From DATDAH01 sp963823495 (GTDB lineage: Bacteria > Actinomycetota > Acidimicrobiia > Acidimicrobiales > DATDAH01), in assembly GCA_963823495.1 (NCBI GenBank), contig CAWGLV010000001.1, forward strand, positions 2,046,001 through 2,110,000: 64,000 bases of DNA, read 5' to 3'. The translations under genes and the position numbers were made by a program. Numbering within the stretch: the stretch's first letter is position 1; each line of letters opens with the position of its first letter. The notes below the pieces were generated by a model. It did no database searches and was not told where the DNA came from. It was given only the letters and a program-made list of their open reading frames with translations. Positions 1-9,112 of this stretch are shown piece after piece.

Positions 1-483
1 ATCGACCTCTTCAAAGGCCTGGGTGACGGGGCGGCCGGGACGGCGGGCTCGATCCGGGTCGCCCTGAACAACGGCACGGGCGACACGGGCCAGGCGACCG
101 AGGCGGCCGACGGTCTCGCCGCGCTCGGCTTCGACACGTCGCCGGGGACCGGGGACGCCGAGAGCTTCGGCTTCACCCGCACGCTGGTCCGGTACCAGCC
201 CGGGAACGAGGCGGCGGCGGAGTACGTCGCTGCACAACTGGTGAACGGTGCCGATCTACAGGAGGTGGGATCCACCTATGTCGCCGACGTCATCGTCGTC
301 ACCGGTACGGACTACGCCGGGGTGAAGGACAGCCTCCAGCCGCCGCCCACGCCGTTGGACACCTCCGGCGCCAGCGCGGTTCCGGGCACCACGCCGCCGT
401 CGGCGGGCGACGAGTCAGTGACCTCCACCACGTACGCGTACGGTGAGGTGCCGAGCGCCCCTGCCGACCAGAGCTGCGGATAG
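1..483 (+). CDS. LCP (LytR-CpsA-Psr) family protein, C-terminal fragment
   Basis: The window opens inside this gene; 160 codons to the TAG at 481-483 remain. The fragment starts with a conserved-looking module (IRVALNNGTGDTG, later a PGNEAAAEYVAAQL stretch and DVIVVTGTDY) that matches the LytR_C domain found after the LCP catalytic domain of actinobacterial wall-polymer ligases. It ends in a Pro/Ser/Thr-rich tail. The catalytic LCP domain lies outside the window, so the family call rests on the C-terminal domain and on the sugar-nucleotide genes that follow 4 bases later. The family attaches undecaprenyl-linked glycopolymers to peptidoglycan. Confidence 0.75.
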   Translation: MDLFKGLGDGAAGTAGSIRVALNNGTGDTGQATEAADGLAALGFDTSPGTGDAESFGFTRTLVRYQPGNEAAAEYVAAQLVNGADLQEVGSTYVADVIVVTGTDYAGVKDSLQPPPTPLDTSGASAVPGTTPPSAGDESVTSTTYAYGEVPSAPADQSCG

Positions 484-487
484 GACC

Positions 488-1768
488 ATGGCTGACATCG
501 CTGTTGTCGGAGCCGGGTACGTCGGGCTGACGACCGCGGCCTGCTTCGCCCACCTGGGGCACCGGGTCGTCTGCGCGGACATCGACACGGACCGGGTCGC
601 GACCCTGTCCCAGGGCGAGGTCCCCATCGTCGAGCAGGGCCTCGACGCCGTCGTGCGGGAGGGCCTGGACAGCGGGCGCCTGAGCTTCGTCGTCGGAGCC
701 CCCGAAGCCGCCCGCCAGTGCGAGTTCGTCTACCTGGCCGTGCCCACGCCTCAGGGCGCCGACGGCAGCGCGGACCTGAGCTACATCGAGGGCGCAGCCC
801 GCGAGATCGGACCGGTGCTGGCGCCCGAGGCCGTCGTCATCAACAAGTCCACGGTGCCGGTCGGATCGACCGGCGTGGTCGAACGGGCGCTGGGTCGGGC
901 GGACGTCTATGTCGTCTCCAACCCCGAGTTCCTGCGGGAGGGCTCGGCCGTCCAGGACTTCCTGCACCCCGACCGCGTGGTCATCGGCGCCGACGACCAG
1001 ATGGCCGCCATCCGGGTCTCCGCGCTGTACGTCGGTGTCCCCGCGCCGCTGATGGTCACCGATCCGGCTTCGGCCGAGACCATCAAGTACGCCAGCAACG
1101 CCTTCCTGGCCACCAAGCTCTCGTTCATCAACGCGGTGGCCACCATCTGCGAGGAGGTGGGCGCGGATGTCAACGACGTCGTGCTCGGGATGGGCTACGA
1201 CAAGCGCATCGGCCACGACTTCCTCCGTCCCGGCCCGGGCTACGGCGGTTCGTGCTTCCCCAAGGACACGTCGGCTCTGGTCCGCATCGCCGAGGACGCG
1301 GGGTACGACTTCGGCCTCTTGCGCAGCGCCATGGAAGTCAACGAGGAGCAGTTCGACCGGGTCGCGACCCGGATCGCCGGCCTCGTCGGTGGCGATCTGC
1401 AGGGTCGGCGGGTCGCCCTGTGGGGCCTGACGTTCAAGGCCCGCACCGACGACCGTCGCGAGTCACCGGCGCTGCATGTGGCCCGGCGCCTGCTGGCCGC
1501 CGGCGCCCAGTTGACCGCCCACGATCCCACCGTGGAAGCCGGCCCGCTGCCCGAGTTGCCGGACCTGGCGGTGGCCGCGGACCCCTACGCCGCCTGCGAG
1601 GGGGCCGAGGCGTTGGTCGTGCTCACCGAGTGGGACGAGTTCCGCTGGTTGGACTTCGACAAGGTGGCCTCGGTCATGGCCAGCCCCCGGGTGATGGACA
1701 CCCGGAACCTGCTCGAGCGGGCGGCCCTGGTGCGCCGGGGCTTCGAGTACGTCGGCCTCGGTCGCTGA
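488..1768 (+). CDS. ugd: UDP-glucose/GDP-mannose dehydrogenase family protein (UDP-glucose 6-dehydrogenase)
   Basis: Encodes 426 residues from ATG 488. It would oxidise UDP-glucose twice with NAD to UDP-glucuronate in the cytoplasm. The N-terminal Rossmann fold carries GAGYVGL (residues 7-13). The signature NPEFLREG and the catalytic-cysteine motif PGPGYGGSCFPKD are both intact, followed by the C-terminal UDP-binding domain with GLTFKARTDDRRESPA. Length is normal for the family. It lies 4 bases after the LCP gene and 2 bases before a UDP-glucuronate decarboxylase gene, which would use its product, so the three look like one operon. Specificity for UDP-glucose rather than another NDP-hexose is inferred from that neighbour. 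Confidence 0.88.
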   Translation: MADIAVVGAGYVGLTTAACFAHLGHRVVCADIDTDRVATLSQGEVPIVEQGLDAVVREGLDSGRLSFVVGAPEAARQCEFVYLAVPTPQGADGSADLSYIEGAAREIGPVLAPEAVVINKSTVPVGSTGVVERALGRADVYVVSNPEFLREGSAVQDFLHPDRVVIGADDQMAAIRVSALYVGVPAPLMVTDPASAETIKYASNAFLATKLSFINAVATICEEVGADVNDVVLGMGYDKRIGHDFLRPGPGYGGSCFPKDTSALVRIAEDAGYDFGLLRSAMEVNEEQFDRVATRIAGLVGGDLQGRRVALWGLTFKARTDDRRESPALHVARRLLAAGAQLTAHDPTVEAGPLPELPDLAVAADPYAACEGAEALVVLTEWDEFRWLDFDKVASVMASPRVMDTRNLLERAALVRRGFEYVGLGR

Positions 1769-1770
1769 GC

Positions 1771-2701
1771 ATGGCCCGCGTCGTGGTCACCGGTGGGGCC
1801 GGCTTCCTCGGCTCGCACCTCTGTGCCGCGCTGCTCGGGCGGGGCGACGAGGTCGTCGCCGTGGACAACCTGAGCACCGGCCGGGTGCAGAACATCGAGC
1901 ACCTCTTCGCCCACGAGGGCTTCCGGTTCGTTCGTCACGACGTCTCGGAGTACCTGTGGGTGCCCGGTGAGGTCGACGCCGTCCTGCACTTCGCCAGCCC
2001 CGCCTCGCCCCGGGACTACCTGGAGTTGCCCATCCAGACGCTCAAGGTGGGCAGCCTCGGCACCCACAACGGCCTCGGTCTGGCCAAGGACAAGGGCGCC
2101 CGCTTCCTCCTGGCCTCGACCAGCGAGGTGTACGGCGACCCGCAGGTCCACCCCCAGACCGAGGAGTACTGGGGCCATGTGAACCCGGTCGGCCCCCGAG
2201 GGGTCTACGACGAGGCCAAGCGCTTCGCCGAGGCGATCTCCATGGCCTACGCCCGGACCCACGGCATGGCGGTACGCATCGTGCGCATCTTCAACACCTA
2301 CGGTCCCCGCCTGCGCAGCCAGGACGGCCGGGTGGTGTCCAACTTCATCGACCAGGCCCTCAAGGGCGAGCCGCTCACCGTCTACGGCGACGGCACCCAG
2401 ACCGCGCAGCTTCTGCTACGTCGACGACGAGATCCGGGGCTTCCTGGCCCTGCTCGACAGTGATCTCGAAGGCCCGTGCAACATCGGCAACCCCGACGAG
2501 TTCACCGTCCGGGAGCTGGCCGACCTGGTCGTCGAGATCACCGGCAGCGACTCCGAGATCGTCCACGAGCCTCTGCCCGTCGACGACCCCGCCAAGCGCC
2601 GCCCCGACATCACGAGGGCCCGCACAGAGCTCGGCTGGGAGCCGGAGATCCCGCTCCGGGAAGGCATCGAGCGCACCGTGGCCTGGTTCCGCGACGCCTG
2701 A
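1771..2701 (+). pseudogene. UDP-glucuronate decarboxylase (UXS-like SDR), broken by a one-base frameshift
   Basis: Reading from ATG 1771 gives an extended-SDR protein with GGAGFLGSHL, STSEVYGDP, the catalytic YDEAK and RIFNTYGPR, typical of UDP-glucuronate decarboxylase (UDP-xylose synthase). At about 2404 the frame breaks: after GDGTQT the same strand continues correctly only one base later (RSFCYVDDEIRG, then CNIGNPDEFTV and LGWEPE) up to TGA 2699-2701. The unbroken first frame would stop at 2463 with a nonsense tail. Removing one base restores a normal 309-residue enzyme. The one-base insertion may be a sequencing or assembly error rather than decay, because both halves are otherwise well conserved. 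Confidence 0.85.
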
Positions 2702-2727
2702 GTTGGCCTCGCTCGCGGTCTCAGCGC

Positions 2728-3690
2728 TCAGCGGACGCGTTCCTCGGCTTCTTCGCGGTGGGCGAGGTACCAGTCGACGGTCGCCCGGAGGCCCTCGCGC
2801 AGGGGCGTGCTGGCCTTGAAGCCGAACTCGGTGGCGGCTCTCGTGGGGTCGACGCGGCGGCGGGGTTGGCCGTCGGGGTAGCTGCTGTCCCAGACGATCT
2901 CGCCCTGGAACCCGACGGTCTCGGCGATGAGCGGCACGAGGTCCCGGATCCAGGTCTCCTCGTCGGCGCCGAGGTTGACGGGCCCGCCGTCGTCGTAGCG
3001 CTCGGCGGCCTGGAGGATGCCGTCAGCGGCGTCCTCGACGTAGAGGAACTCCCGGCTGGCGTTGCCCGTTCCCCAGACCACGATGTGGTCCTCACCGGCC
3101 TCGTGGGCCTCCACGCACTTCTTGATGAGGGCGGGGATCACGTGGGAGACGGCGGCGTTGAACTTGTCGCCCGGACCGTAGAGGTTGGTCGGCATCAGGT
3201 AGATGACGTCTTGGCCGTACTGCTCCCGGTTGGCCTGGGCCTGGGCCAGCTGCGCCAGCTTGGCGATGCCGTAGGGGGCGTTGGTCTCCTCGGGGTAGCC
3301 CGTCCAGAGCTGGTCCTCGGAGAAGGGGACCTCCGCGTGCTTCGGATACGAGCAGATCGTGCCGACCATCACGGTCTTGGCCGTTCCGCGGCGGCGGGCC
3401 TCGTCGAGCACGTAGGTGCCCATCAGGAGGTTGTCGAGGTAGAGGTCGGCCGGGCGTTCCCGGTTCGCCCCGATGCCACCGACACGGGCCGCCAGGTGGA
3501 TGACCAGGTCGGGGTCGACGGCGTCGAACAGCCGGACGGCGTCGTCGGCCCGCCGCAGGTCGTACTCGTCGCTACCCGGAGCCGAGACCAGTGCCGGCTC
3601 CTGAGCGCGGACCCTGGCGAGCACGGCCCGCCCGAGGAAGCCCGAGCCACCCGTGACGAGGACCCGCTTGTCGGTCAGGAATCCGGCCAT
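2728..3690 (-). CDS. fcl: GDP-L-fucose synthase-like NAD-dependent epimerase/reductase
   Basis: Encodes 320 residues. It would epimerise and reduce GDP-4-keto-6-deoxymannose with NADPH to GDP-L-fucose. Visible motifs are the nucleotide-binding GGSGFLGRAV, HLAARVGGIGANR (characteristic of Fcl), the SDR catalytic YGIAK, and LYGPGDKFN. Length fits the family (about 310-325). It converges on the UXS-like gene. Its ATG follows a TACCGT -10-like box by 8 bases, consistent with a leaderless transcript. The substrate would come from the Gmd encoded at 12329-13309. A related colitose- or perosamine-type reductase cannot be excluded from sequence alone. Confidence 0.85.
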   Translation of the reverse strand: MAGFLTDKRVLVTGGSGFLGRAVLARVRAQEPALVSAPGSDEYDLRRADDAVRLFDAVDPDLVIHLAARVGGIGANRERPADLYLDNLLMGTYVLDEARRRGTAKTVMVGTICSYPKHAEVPFSEDQLWTGYPEETNAPYGIAKLAQLAQAQANREQYGQDVIYLMPTNLYGPGDKFNAAVSHVIPALIKKCVEAHEAGEDHIVVWGTGNASREFLYVEDAADGILQAAERYDDGGPVNLGADEETWIRDLVPLIAETVGFQGEIVWDSSYPDGQPRRRVDPTRAATEFGFKASTPLREGLRATVDWYLAHREEAEERVR

Positions 3691-3697
3691 CGCCTCA

Positions 3698-3703
3698 ACG
3701 GTA
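3698..3703 (-). promoter_or_regulatory. Predicted -10 box of the fcl-like gene
   Basis: TACCGT on the minus strand, whose last T lies 8 bases before the start codon. This is the spacing expected when transcription starts at or next to the ATG. Confidence 0.45.
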
Positions 3704-3806
3704 CCGGCGCCCGACTCGACCCGGATCCGATCGGGGCAGGAGGGTGTCGGCGTGGTTGCGAGGACGAGAGTGCCCGGAAGGGGTCCCGGGCTGCGAGACT
3801 CCGCCG

Positions 3807-4895
3807 GTGCGGCTCGCGGTGACCCTCGAACAGTGCTGGCACCGCGTGCCCGGGGGGACGGCGACCTCGGTGTTGCACGCCGTCGATGCTCTGGCGGCCC
3901 GAGACGACGTCGACATCGTCGGCGTCGCCGCCCGACACCGCCGACGACCGCCGGAGCCCTACCAGCCTTCGGTCCCGGTCTGGGAGCTCGGCTTGCCGCG
4001 GCGGGTGCTCTATGAGGCCTGGCACCGCCTGCGCCGTCCGGCGGTCGAGCGGGCGACCGGTCCGGTGGACGCGGTCTGGGCGAGCGCGGTGGCGGTACCG
4101 CCGCGGCGGGCGCCATTGGTCGTCACCGTCCACGACCTGGCCCCGCTGCACCACCCGGAGCACACGCCGAGACGCGCCCGGGGCTTCTACCGGCGGGCCT
4201 TCGACCTGGCTCGGACAGAGGCGGACCTCGTCTGCTGCCCGTCGCAGGCCACCCTCGAGGACTGTGCCGCCCACGGCTTCGACCGGGGCCGTCTGCGCCA
4301 TGTCCCGTGGGGGGTGACCGTCGTGGAGCCCAGCTCGGCCCAGGTCGGCGACACGCTGACCCGCCATGGCCTCGAGGGCGACTACGTCCTCTGGGTCGGG
4401 ACCGTCGAGCCCCGCAAGAACCTGCCGGTACTCGTCGAGGCCTTCGGCCGCATCGCCCGGCCGGGCCTGACCCTCGCCCTCGTCGGACCCGACGGCTGGA
4501 ACGAGGACCTGGCGGCGCTCGTCGCCGGCCGTGACGACGTCAAGGCGCTGGGTTTCGTCAGCGACCGCGACCTGGCGGCGTTGTACGCCGGCGCCGAGGT
4601 CTTCTGCTACCCGAGCCTGTTGGAGGGCTTCGGCTTGCCCGTGCTGGAGGCGATGGCCCAGGGTGCACCGGTCGTGACCGCGGCGGGAACCGCCACCGAG
4701 GAGCTGGTCGAGGGCATCGGTGGCGCAGTCGACCCCCGGGACCCCGAGGCCGTGGCCGAAGCGCTGGCGACGGTGCTCGACGACCCGGCGGAACGGGAGC
4801 GACGGGGGTCCGCCGGCCGGGCCCGGGCCGCCGAACGGACCTGGAACGCGACCGCGGCGGCGATGATGGACGTCGTGCGCGAGGTCACGACATGA
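3807..4895 (+). CDS. Glycosyltransferase family 4 (GT-B) protein
   Basis: Encodes 362 residues from GTG 3807, where the fold begins (RLAVTLEQCWHRVPGGTATSV). An upstream in-frame ATG at 3744 would add an unlikely Arg/Glu-rich leader. The N-terminal half shows the acceptor-side VTVHDLAPLHHPEH motif. The C-terminal half has VGTVEPRKNL and the nucleotide-sugar-binding ELLEGFGLPVLEAMA-type helix (here SLLEGFGLPVLEAMA), typical of mannosyl/rhamnosyltransferases of family GT4. It overlaps the next glycosyltransferase by ATGA, so translation is probably coupled. Donor and acceptor cannot be read from the sequence; the GDP-mannose and UDP-sugar genes around it supply candidates. Confidence 0.82.
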   Translation: MRLAVTLEQCWHRVPGGTATSVLHAVDALAARDDVDIVGVAARHRRRPPEPYQPSVPVWELGLPRRVLYEAWHRLRRPAVERATGPVDAVWASAVAVPPRRAPLVVTVHDLAPLHHPEHTPRRARGFYRRAFDLARTEADLVCCPSQATLEDCAAHGFDRGRLRHVPWGVTVVEPSSAQVGDTLTRHGLEGDYVLWVGTVEPRKNLPVLVEAFGRIARPGLTLALVGPDGWNEDLAALVAGRDDVKALGFVSDRDLAALYAGAEVFCYPSLLEGFGLPVLEAMAQGAPVVTAAGTATEELVEGIGGAVDPRDPEAVAEALATVLDDPAERERRGSAGRARAAERTWNATAAAMMDVVREVTT

Positions 4896-6041
4896 CCGAC
4901 CCGCGTCGGGTCGGGGTCAACCTGCTCTGGCTGGTGCCGGGTGTCGTCGGCGGGAGCGAGGAGTACACGGTCCGGACGCTCGACGGCGTCCTGGAGGTCG
5001 CTCCACCGGACATCGACCTCGTCTTGTTCGCCCTCCGCCCGTTCATCGAGGCCCATCCCGAGCTGACCGAACGGATCGAGACCGTCACCCTCTCGCTGAC
5101 CGGCCGGGACAAGTCGGTGCGGGTCGCGGCCGAGAGCTCCTGGCTCGCCTACCAGTGCCGCCACCAAGGGGTGGCGATGGTCCATCACGCCGGTGGGATC
5201 CTGCCTGCCATCCGGTCGGTGCCCGGCCTGTTGACGGTGCACGACGTGCAGCCGCTGCTGCATCCGGAGAACTTCGCCCCGGCCAAGCGGGCCTTCAGCC
5301 GGGCGGTGCTGCCCCGCTCGGCCCGGGCGGCCCGTCTCGTGGTGACCCCGAGCGAGTACAGCCGCCAGGCCTTGCTCTCGGTGATCGAGCTGCCCCCCGA
5401 GCACGTCTGGATCGTTCCCCACGGCATCCCCACGCCGTCGATCGGCCCGGGCCGGGAGGAGGACCTGGCTCAGGTCGAGAACGCCTTCGGCCTCAGGCCA
5501 CCCTTCTTCGTCTACCCCGCCATCACCTACCCCCACAAGAACCACCTCACGTTGGTGCGGGCCTTCGCCCGGGTGGCCCGGGAGCACCCCGAGGCCTCGC
5601 TGGTGCTCACCGGCGGGGAGGGCCAGATGGAGGGGGAGATCCACGAGACCATCGCCGACCTCGGGCTGCAGGGTCGCGTCCATCGTCTCGGCCGCATCCC
5701 CTGGTGGGATCTCGCGGCCATTCTCCGTCAGGCCCACGGGCTGGGGTTCCCCTCCCGCTTCGAAGGGTTCGGCGCCCCGGTGATCGAGGCCATGGCCCGG
5801 GGGTGCCCGGTCGTCGCCGCCGACGCCACCGCGCTGCCCGAGGTCGTGGGCGACGCCGGGGTCCTGGTCGACCCCGATGACCACGAGGCCTGGTTCACCG
5901 AGCTCGTCCGGCTGCTGGAGGACGACGAGCACCACGCCCGTCTCGTCGCCGCCGGCCTCGAGCGAGCCGGGCACTTCGAGCGCGGCAGCCTCGGCCGAGG
6001 CCCTGCTCGCGGCGTATCGCGAGGTGCTGTCGGCCTCGTGA
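4892..6041 (+). pseudogene. Glycosyltransferase family 4 protein with a frameshift near its C-terminus
   Basis: Starts at ATG 4892, overlapping the previous glycosyltransferase. It carries LLTVHDVQPLLHPENF, the PAITYPHKNH donor-site entry and FEGFGAPVIEAMARG, typical of GT4. Near 5981 the reading frame shifts. The expected C-terminal helix (ASAEALLAAYREVLSAS, then TGA 6039-6041) is encoded one base further on. In the uncorrected frame the gene runs on into the next glycosyltransferase as a 792-residue fusion. Removing one base (or adding two) gives a 382-residue protein whose stop overlaps the next GTG as GTGA, the usual coupling in this cluster. A sequencing error is as likely as real mutation. 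Confidence 0.75.
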
Positions 6042-7270
6042 ACCTGACCGTCATCGTCCCTCACTTCACCCCCGACGTCGCCCCGACAGGCGAGGTGATG
6101 ACCAGCATCGCCGAGCACCTCGTGGCCCGGGGACACCGGCTGCACGTCGTGACCTCACTGCCCTGGTACCGCCACCACCGCATCGAGCACGGTTGGCACG
6201 GCCGCCTGGTCCGCACCGAGACCACCGACTGGGGGCGGATATCACGGGTCCATCCGTTCCCGACCGACAAGACCGACATCCCGGCCCGGGCCCTGGCGTT
6301 CGGGGGTTTCACGGTCCTCGCCGGTCTGGTCGGTCTGGTCGGACGGCAACGTCCCGACGCGGTCCTGGCCATGTCACCCCCTCTGACCCTCGGCCTGGCC
6401 GGTTGGCTGGTCGCCCGGGCGCGGCGGGCGCCGTTCGTGTTCAACATCCAGGACGTCTTCCCCGACGTGGCCATCGAGGCGGGAGTGATCGCCGGCAAGC
6501 GGGCCATCGCCGGCACCCAGGCCCTGGAGCGGTTCACCTACCGGCGCTCCGACGCCGTCACGGTCCTCTCCGATGATCTGGCCGACAACCTGCGGGCCAA
6601 GCTGAAGCCCGCCGACCGCGAGCGCATCCGGGTCATCCCCAACTTCATCGACATCGGGCGGGTCGCCCCGGGGGACCGGCACAACGACTACCGCGCCGAG
6701 TACGGCCTCGGGGAGCGCCAGGTGGTCATGTACGCCGGGAACCTCGGCTACTCCCAGCCCGTCGGCCTGGTGCTGGAGGCGGCCCGCCGGTTGGCCGGTC
6801 GCGACGACCTGGTCTTCGTTGTCAACGGCGCCGGTTCGGCCAAGCTGGCGCTGGAGGAGGAGGCGGCCGACCTGCCCAACGTGGTGTTCGTCGACCTCCA
6901 GCCCCGGGAGCGCCTGGCCGAGGTGCTGGCGGCCGCCGATGTCCACCTCGTGCTGCTCCGGTCCGGTTTCGCCCGCTCCAGCGTCCCCTCGAAGCTCTAT
7001 TCGATCCTTGCCGCGGCCCGGCCCCTGGTCGCCAGTGTGGATCCGGGCACAGAAGTCGCCCGCGTGGTCGAGGCCGTCGGGGCCGGGATCGCCGTCCCTC
7101 CCGATGACCCCGAGGCCTTGGTGGAGGCGCTGCTGAGCTTGATCGACGATCCCGCCGCCGCCGCGGAGATGGGGTCCGCGGGCCGTCGGTTCGTGGAGAC
7201 CTGGCCCTCGCCGGCCGACATCGCCGAACGCTACGAGGAGCTGTTCACGGAGTTGCGGGCGGGGCGCTGA
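6038..7270 (+). CDS. Glycosyltransferase family 4 protein, WcaI-like
   Basis: Encodes 410 residues from GTG 6038 (VNLTVIVPHFTPDVAP). The start PHFTPDVAPTGEVM, then VVTSLPWYRHH, FNIQDVFPDVAIEAG, VIPNFID and VMYAGNLGYSQPV resemble WcaI-type colanic-acid fucosyltransferases and related GT4 enzymes. The C-terminus has the expected SVPSKLYSILAAARP donor site. It would act at the membrane face, adding a sugar to a lipid-linked glycan. GDP-fucose supply by the nearby Gmd and Fcl-like genes makes a deoxyhexose donor plausible, but this is inference. It is merged in frame with the preceding gene only because of the frameshift at about 5981. Confidence 0.8.
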   Translation: MNLTVIVPHFTPDVAPTGEVMTSIAEHLVARGHRLHVVTSLPWYRHHRIEHGWHGRLVRTETTDWGRISRVHPFPTDKTDIPARALAFGGFTVLAGLVGLVGRQRPDAVLAMSPPLTLGLAGWLVARARRAPFVFNIQDVFPDVAIEAGVIAGKRAIAGTQALERFTYRRSDAVTVLSDDLADNLRAKLKPADRERIRVIPNFIDIGRVAPGDRHNDYRAEYGLGERQVVMYAGNLGYSQPVGLVLEAARRLAGRDDLVFVVNGAGSAKLALEEEAADLPNVVFVDLQPRERLAEVLAAADVHLVLLRSGFARSSVPSKLYSILAAARPLVASVDPGTEVARVVEAVGAGIAVPPDDPEALVEALLSLIDDPAAAAEMGSAGRRFVETWPSPADIAERYEELFTELRAGR

Positions 7271-7291
7271 CGCCTCCGGCGGCGCGGGCGA

Positions 7292-7297
7292 TACCCT
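7292..7297 (+). promoter_or_regulatory. Predicted -10 box before the anchored His-rich protein gene
   Basis: TACCCT ends 10 bases before ATG 7307. The predicted start point leaves a leader of about 3 bases or none. Confidence 0.4.
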
Positions 7298-7306
7298 CTC
7301 GGAGCC

Positions 7307-8074
7307 ATGGGCAAGGCCTCTTCCGCCAAGAAAGTCGCACGAGCGCAGCGAGCCGGAGGTCGCGGGGCCGGCGGCGGCCGACAGACCAGCCTCTTCTTCC
7401 CCGCCACGATCACCGTGGTCTGCGTGCTGGGGGTCTCCCTGATCTTCTACGCCCGGACCCAGGACCAGGCCACGGCACTGGACCCGGGGATCAGCGACCA
7501 CTGGCACGCCGCCTACGGGATCGACATCTGCGGGACCCTCGAGCCGCCGTTCACCGACGACTCCGACCCCAACGGCACCCACACCCACGGCGACGGGGTG
7601 ATGCACATCCACCCGGGAGCGGCCCAGCAGGTCGCCCGTGCCGGCGAGGACGCGACCATCGGGGTGTTCCTGAACGCGGCCGGCGCCCAGCTGACCGACG
7701 ACTCGCTCACGTTCCCCGGTCCGGACGGTGAGCCGGTCACCTACACCGAAGGTGAAGACCAGTGCGACGGCGAGGACGGCCAGCTCCAGGTGGCCTACTG
7801 GGCCAACGCGTCGGAAGCCGGCGACACCGATCCCCAGGTCTTCACCGAGAACCTGGCGGACATCTTCTTCAGGAACGACCGGGAGGCGTACACGGTCGCC
7901 TTCGTGCCCGCAGGAAGCGACATCCTCGTGCCCGCCACGGTCGACCAGCTCGACGAGTTGGCCGGTGTGGACGGCGGCGGCACCGTCACCGCCCCGAGCA
8001 CCACGGCCCCGGCCGAAGGTGGGCGCGGCACGACCCCTGGCGACACGACCCCGACGGTGCCGCCCGCCGGATGA
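7307..8074 (+). CDS. Membrane-anchored protein with a His-rich extracytoplasmic domain, function unknown
   Basis: Encodes 255 residues: a basic cytoplasmic leader (about 1-27), one membrane segment (LFFPATITVVCVLGVSLIF, about 28-47) and a long extracytoplasmic domain. That domain holds DHWHAAYGIDICG and then GTHTHGDGVMHIHPG, at least eight histidines close together plus a cysteine, with a second cysteine in EDQCDGED. The tail is Thr/Pro-rich. The arrangement suggests a metal-binding or metal-sensing exported domain, but I recognise no named family with certainty. It starts a transcription unit that continues by an ATGA overlap into a mannose-1-phosphate guanylyltransferase. Confidence 0.7.
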   Translation: MGKASSAKKVARAQRAGGRGAGGGRQTSLFFPATITVVCVLGVSLIFYARTQDQATALDPGISDHWHAAYGIDICGTLEPPFTDDSDPNGTHTHGDGVMHIHPGAAQQVARAGEDATIGVFLNAAGAQLTDDSLTFPGPDGEPVTYTEGEDQCDGEDGQLQVAYWANASEAGDTDPQVFTENLADIFFRNDREAYTVAFVPAGSDILVPATVDQLDELAGVDGGGTVTAPSTTAPAEGGRGTTPGDTTPTVPPAG

Positions 8075-9075
8075 GGGCGGTCGTCCTGGTCGGCGGCTTC
8101 GGCACCCGCCTCCGACCTTTGACCCTGGGCACCCCGAAGCAGATGCTGCCCGTCGTGGACCGCCCCATGATCGAGTGGGTCGTGGGCCATCTCGCCGAGC
8201 ACGATGTCGACGAGGCGGTGCTGGCCCTGGGTTATCGCCCCGACGCCTTCCTCGCGGCCTACCCGGATGGCGAGTGCGCCGGGGTGCGACTGACCTACGC
8301 CGTGGAGGACGTTCCCCTCGACACCGCGGGGGCCATCCGCTTCGCGGCGACCGAGGCCGGCATCGACGATCGCTTCCTGGTCCTCAACGGTGACGTCCTG
8401 ACCGACCTGGACATCGGTGCGCTGCTGGCGTTCCACGACCGGGGTGGGGGGGCGGGAACGATCCACCTCCATCCCGTGGAGGACCCCTCGCGTTACGGCG
8501 TCGTGCCGGTCGACGGCGAGGGACGGGTTCTCGAGTTCGTCGAGAAGCCGTCCCGCGAGAGCGCTCCGTCGAACTGGATCAACGCCGGCACCTACGTGCT
8601 CGAGCCCGAGGTCCTGGACCTGATCGACCCAGAGGGCCCGGTGTCCATCGAGCGGGTGACCTTCCCGGCGTTGGCCACCGACGGGCGGTTGTTCGGCTTC
8701 CAGAGCGAGACGTACTGGCTCGACGCCGGCACCCCCGCCACCTACCTGCAGGCCCAGCTGGACCTGGTCGACGGCCACCGGGCCGAGACACCGGCGGCGG
8801 TGGCAGTTGATGCGTCCGTCGCCGACGGGGCCAAGATCGAGCACTCGGTCCTCATGAGTGGTGCCTCGGTGGCCGAGGACACCGTCGTGGTCGACAGCGT
8901 CCTGCTTCCCGGTGCCCGGATCGCGGCCGGAGCCACGGTCCGGGACGCCATCGTGGGTCCCCGCGCCGTCGTCGGTGCCGATGCGGTGGTCGAAGCGGGG
9001 ACGGTCCTCGGCGACGGCGCCGTGGTCGAGCCCGGAGAAGTGCTGACCGATGTCCGCCGACCCGAGTCGGCCTGA
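8071..9075 (+). CDS. Mannose-1-phosphate guanylyltransferase-like NDP-sugar pyrophosphorylase
   Basis: Encodes 334 residues. It couples a nucleoside triphosphate to a sugar 1-phosphate, probably GTP plus mannose 1-phosphate to GDP-mannose. The nucleotidyltransferase signature is LVGGFGTRLRPLTLGTPKQMLP (residues 5-26), with LNGDVLTD for metal binding, FVEKP and NAGTYVLEPEVL. The C-terminal 80 residues form a left-handed hexapeptide beta-helix (repeated V/A-A-D-G-A patterns). It overlaps the preceding gene by ATGA. With the phosphomannomutase and isomerase at 28-31 kb it completes the route from fructose 6-phosphate to GDP-mannose. Glucose-1-phosphate thymidylyltransferase is the main alternative. 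Confidence 0.82.
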   Translation: MRAVVLVGGFGTRLRPLTLGTPKQMLPVVDRPMIEWVVGHLAEHDVDEAVLALGYRPDAFLAAYPDGECAGVRLTYAVEDVPLDTAGAIRFAATEAGIDDRFLVLNGDVLTDLDIGALLAFHDRGGGAGTIHLHPVEDPSRYGVVPVDGEGRVLEFVEKPSRESAPSNWINAGTYVLEPEVLDLIDPEGPVSIERVTFPALATDGRLFGFQSETYWLDAGTPATYLQAQLDLVDGHRAETPAAVAVDASVADGAKIEHSVLMSGASVAEDTVVVDSVLLPGARIAAGATVRDAIVGPRAVVGADAVVEAGTVLGDGAVVEPGEVLTDVRRPESA

Positions 9076-9112
9076 TGCGCGTCGGCGTCGAACCCGGGGG
9101 AGTGCCGGTCCG

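Noticed and set aside
4892..7270. A genuine 792-residue double glycosyltransferase
   Set aside because: The junction sequence is nonsense in the fused frame, while the other frame gives a proper C-terminus and a GTGA coupling.
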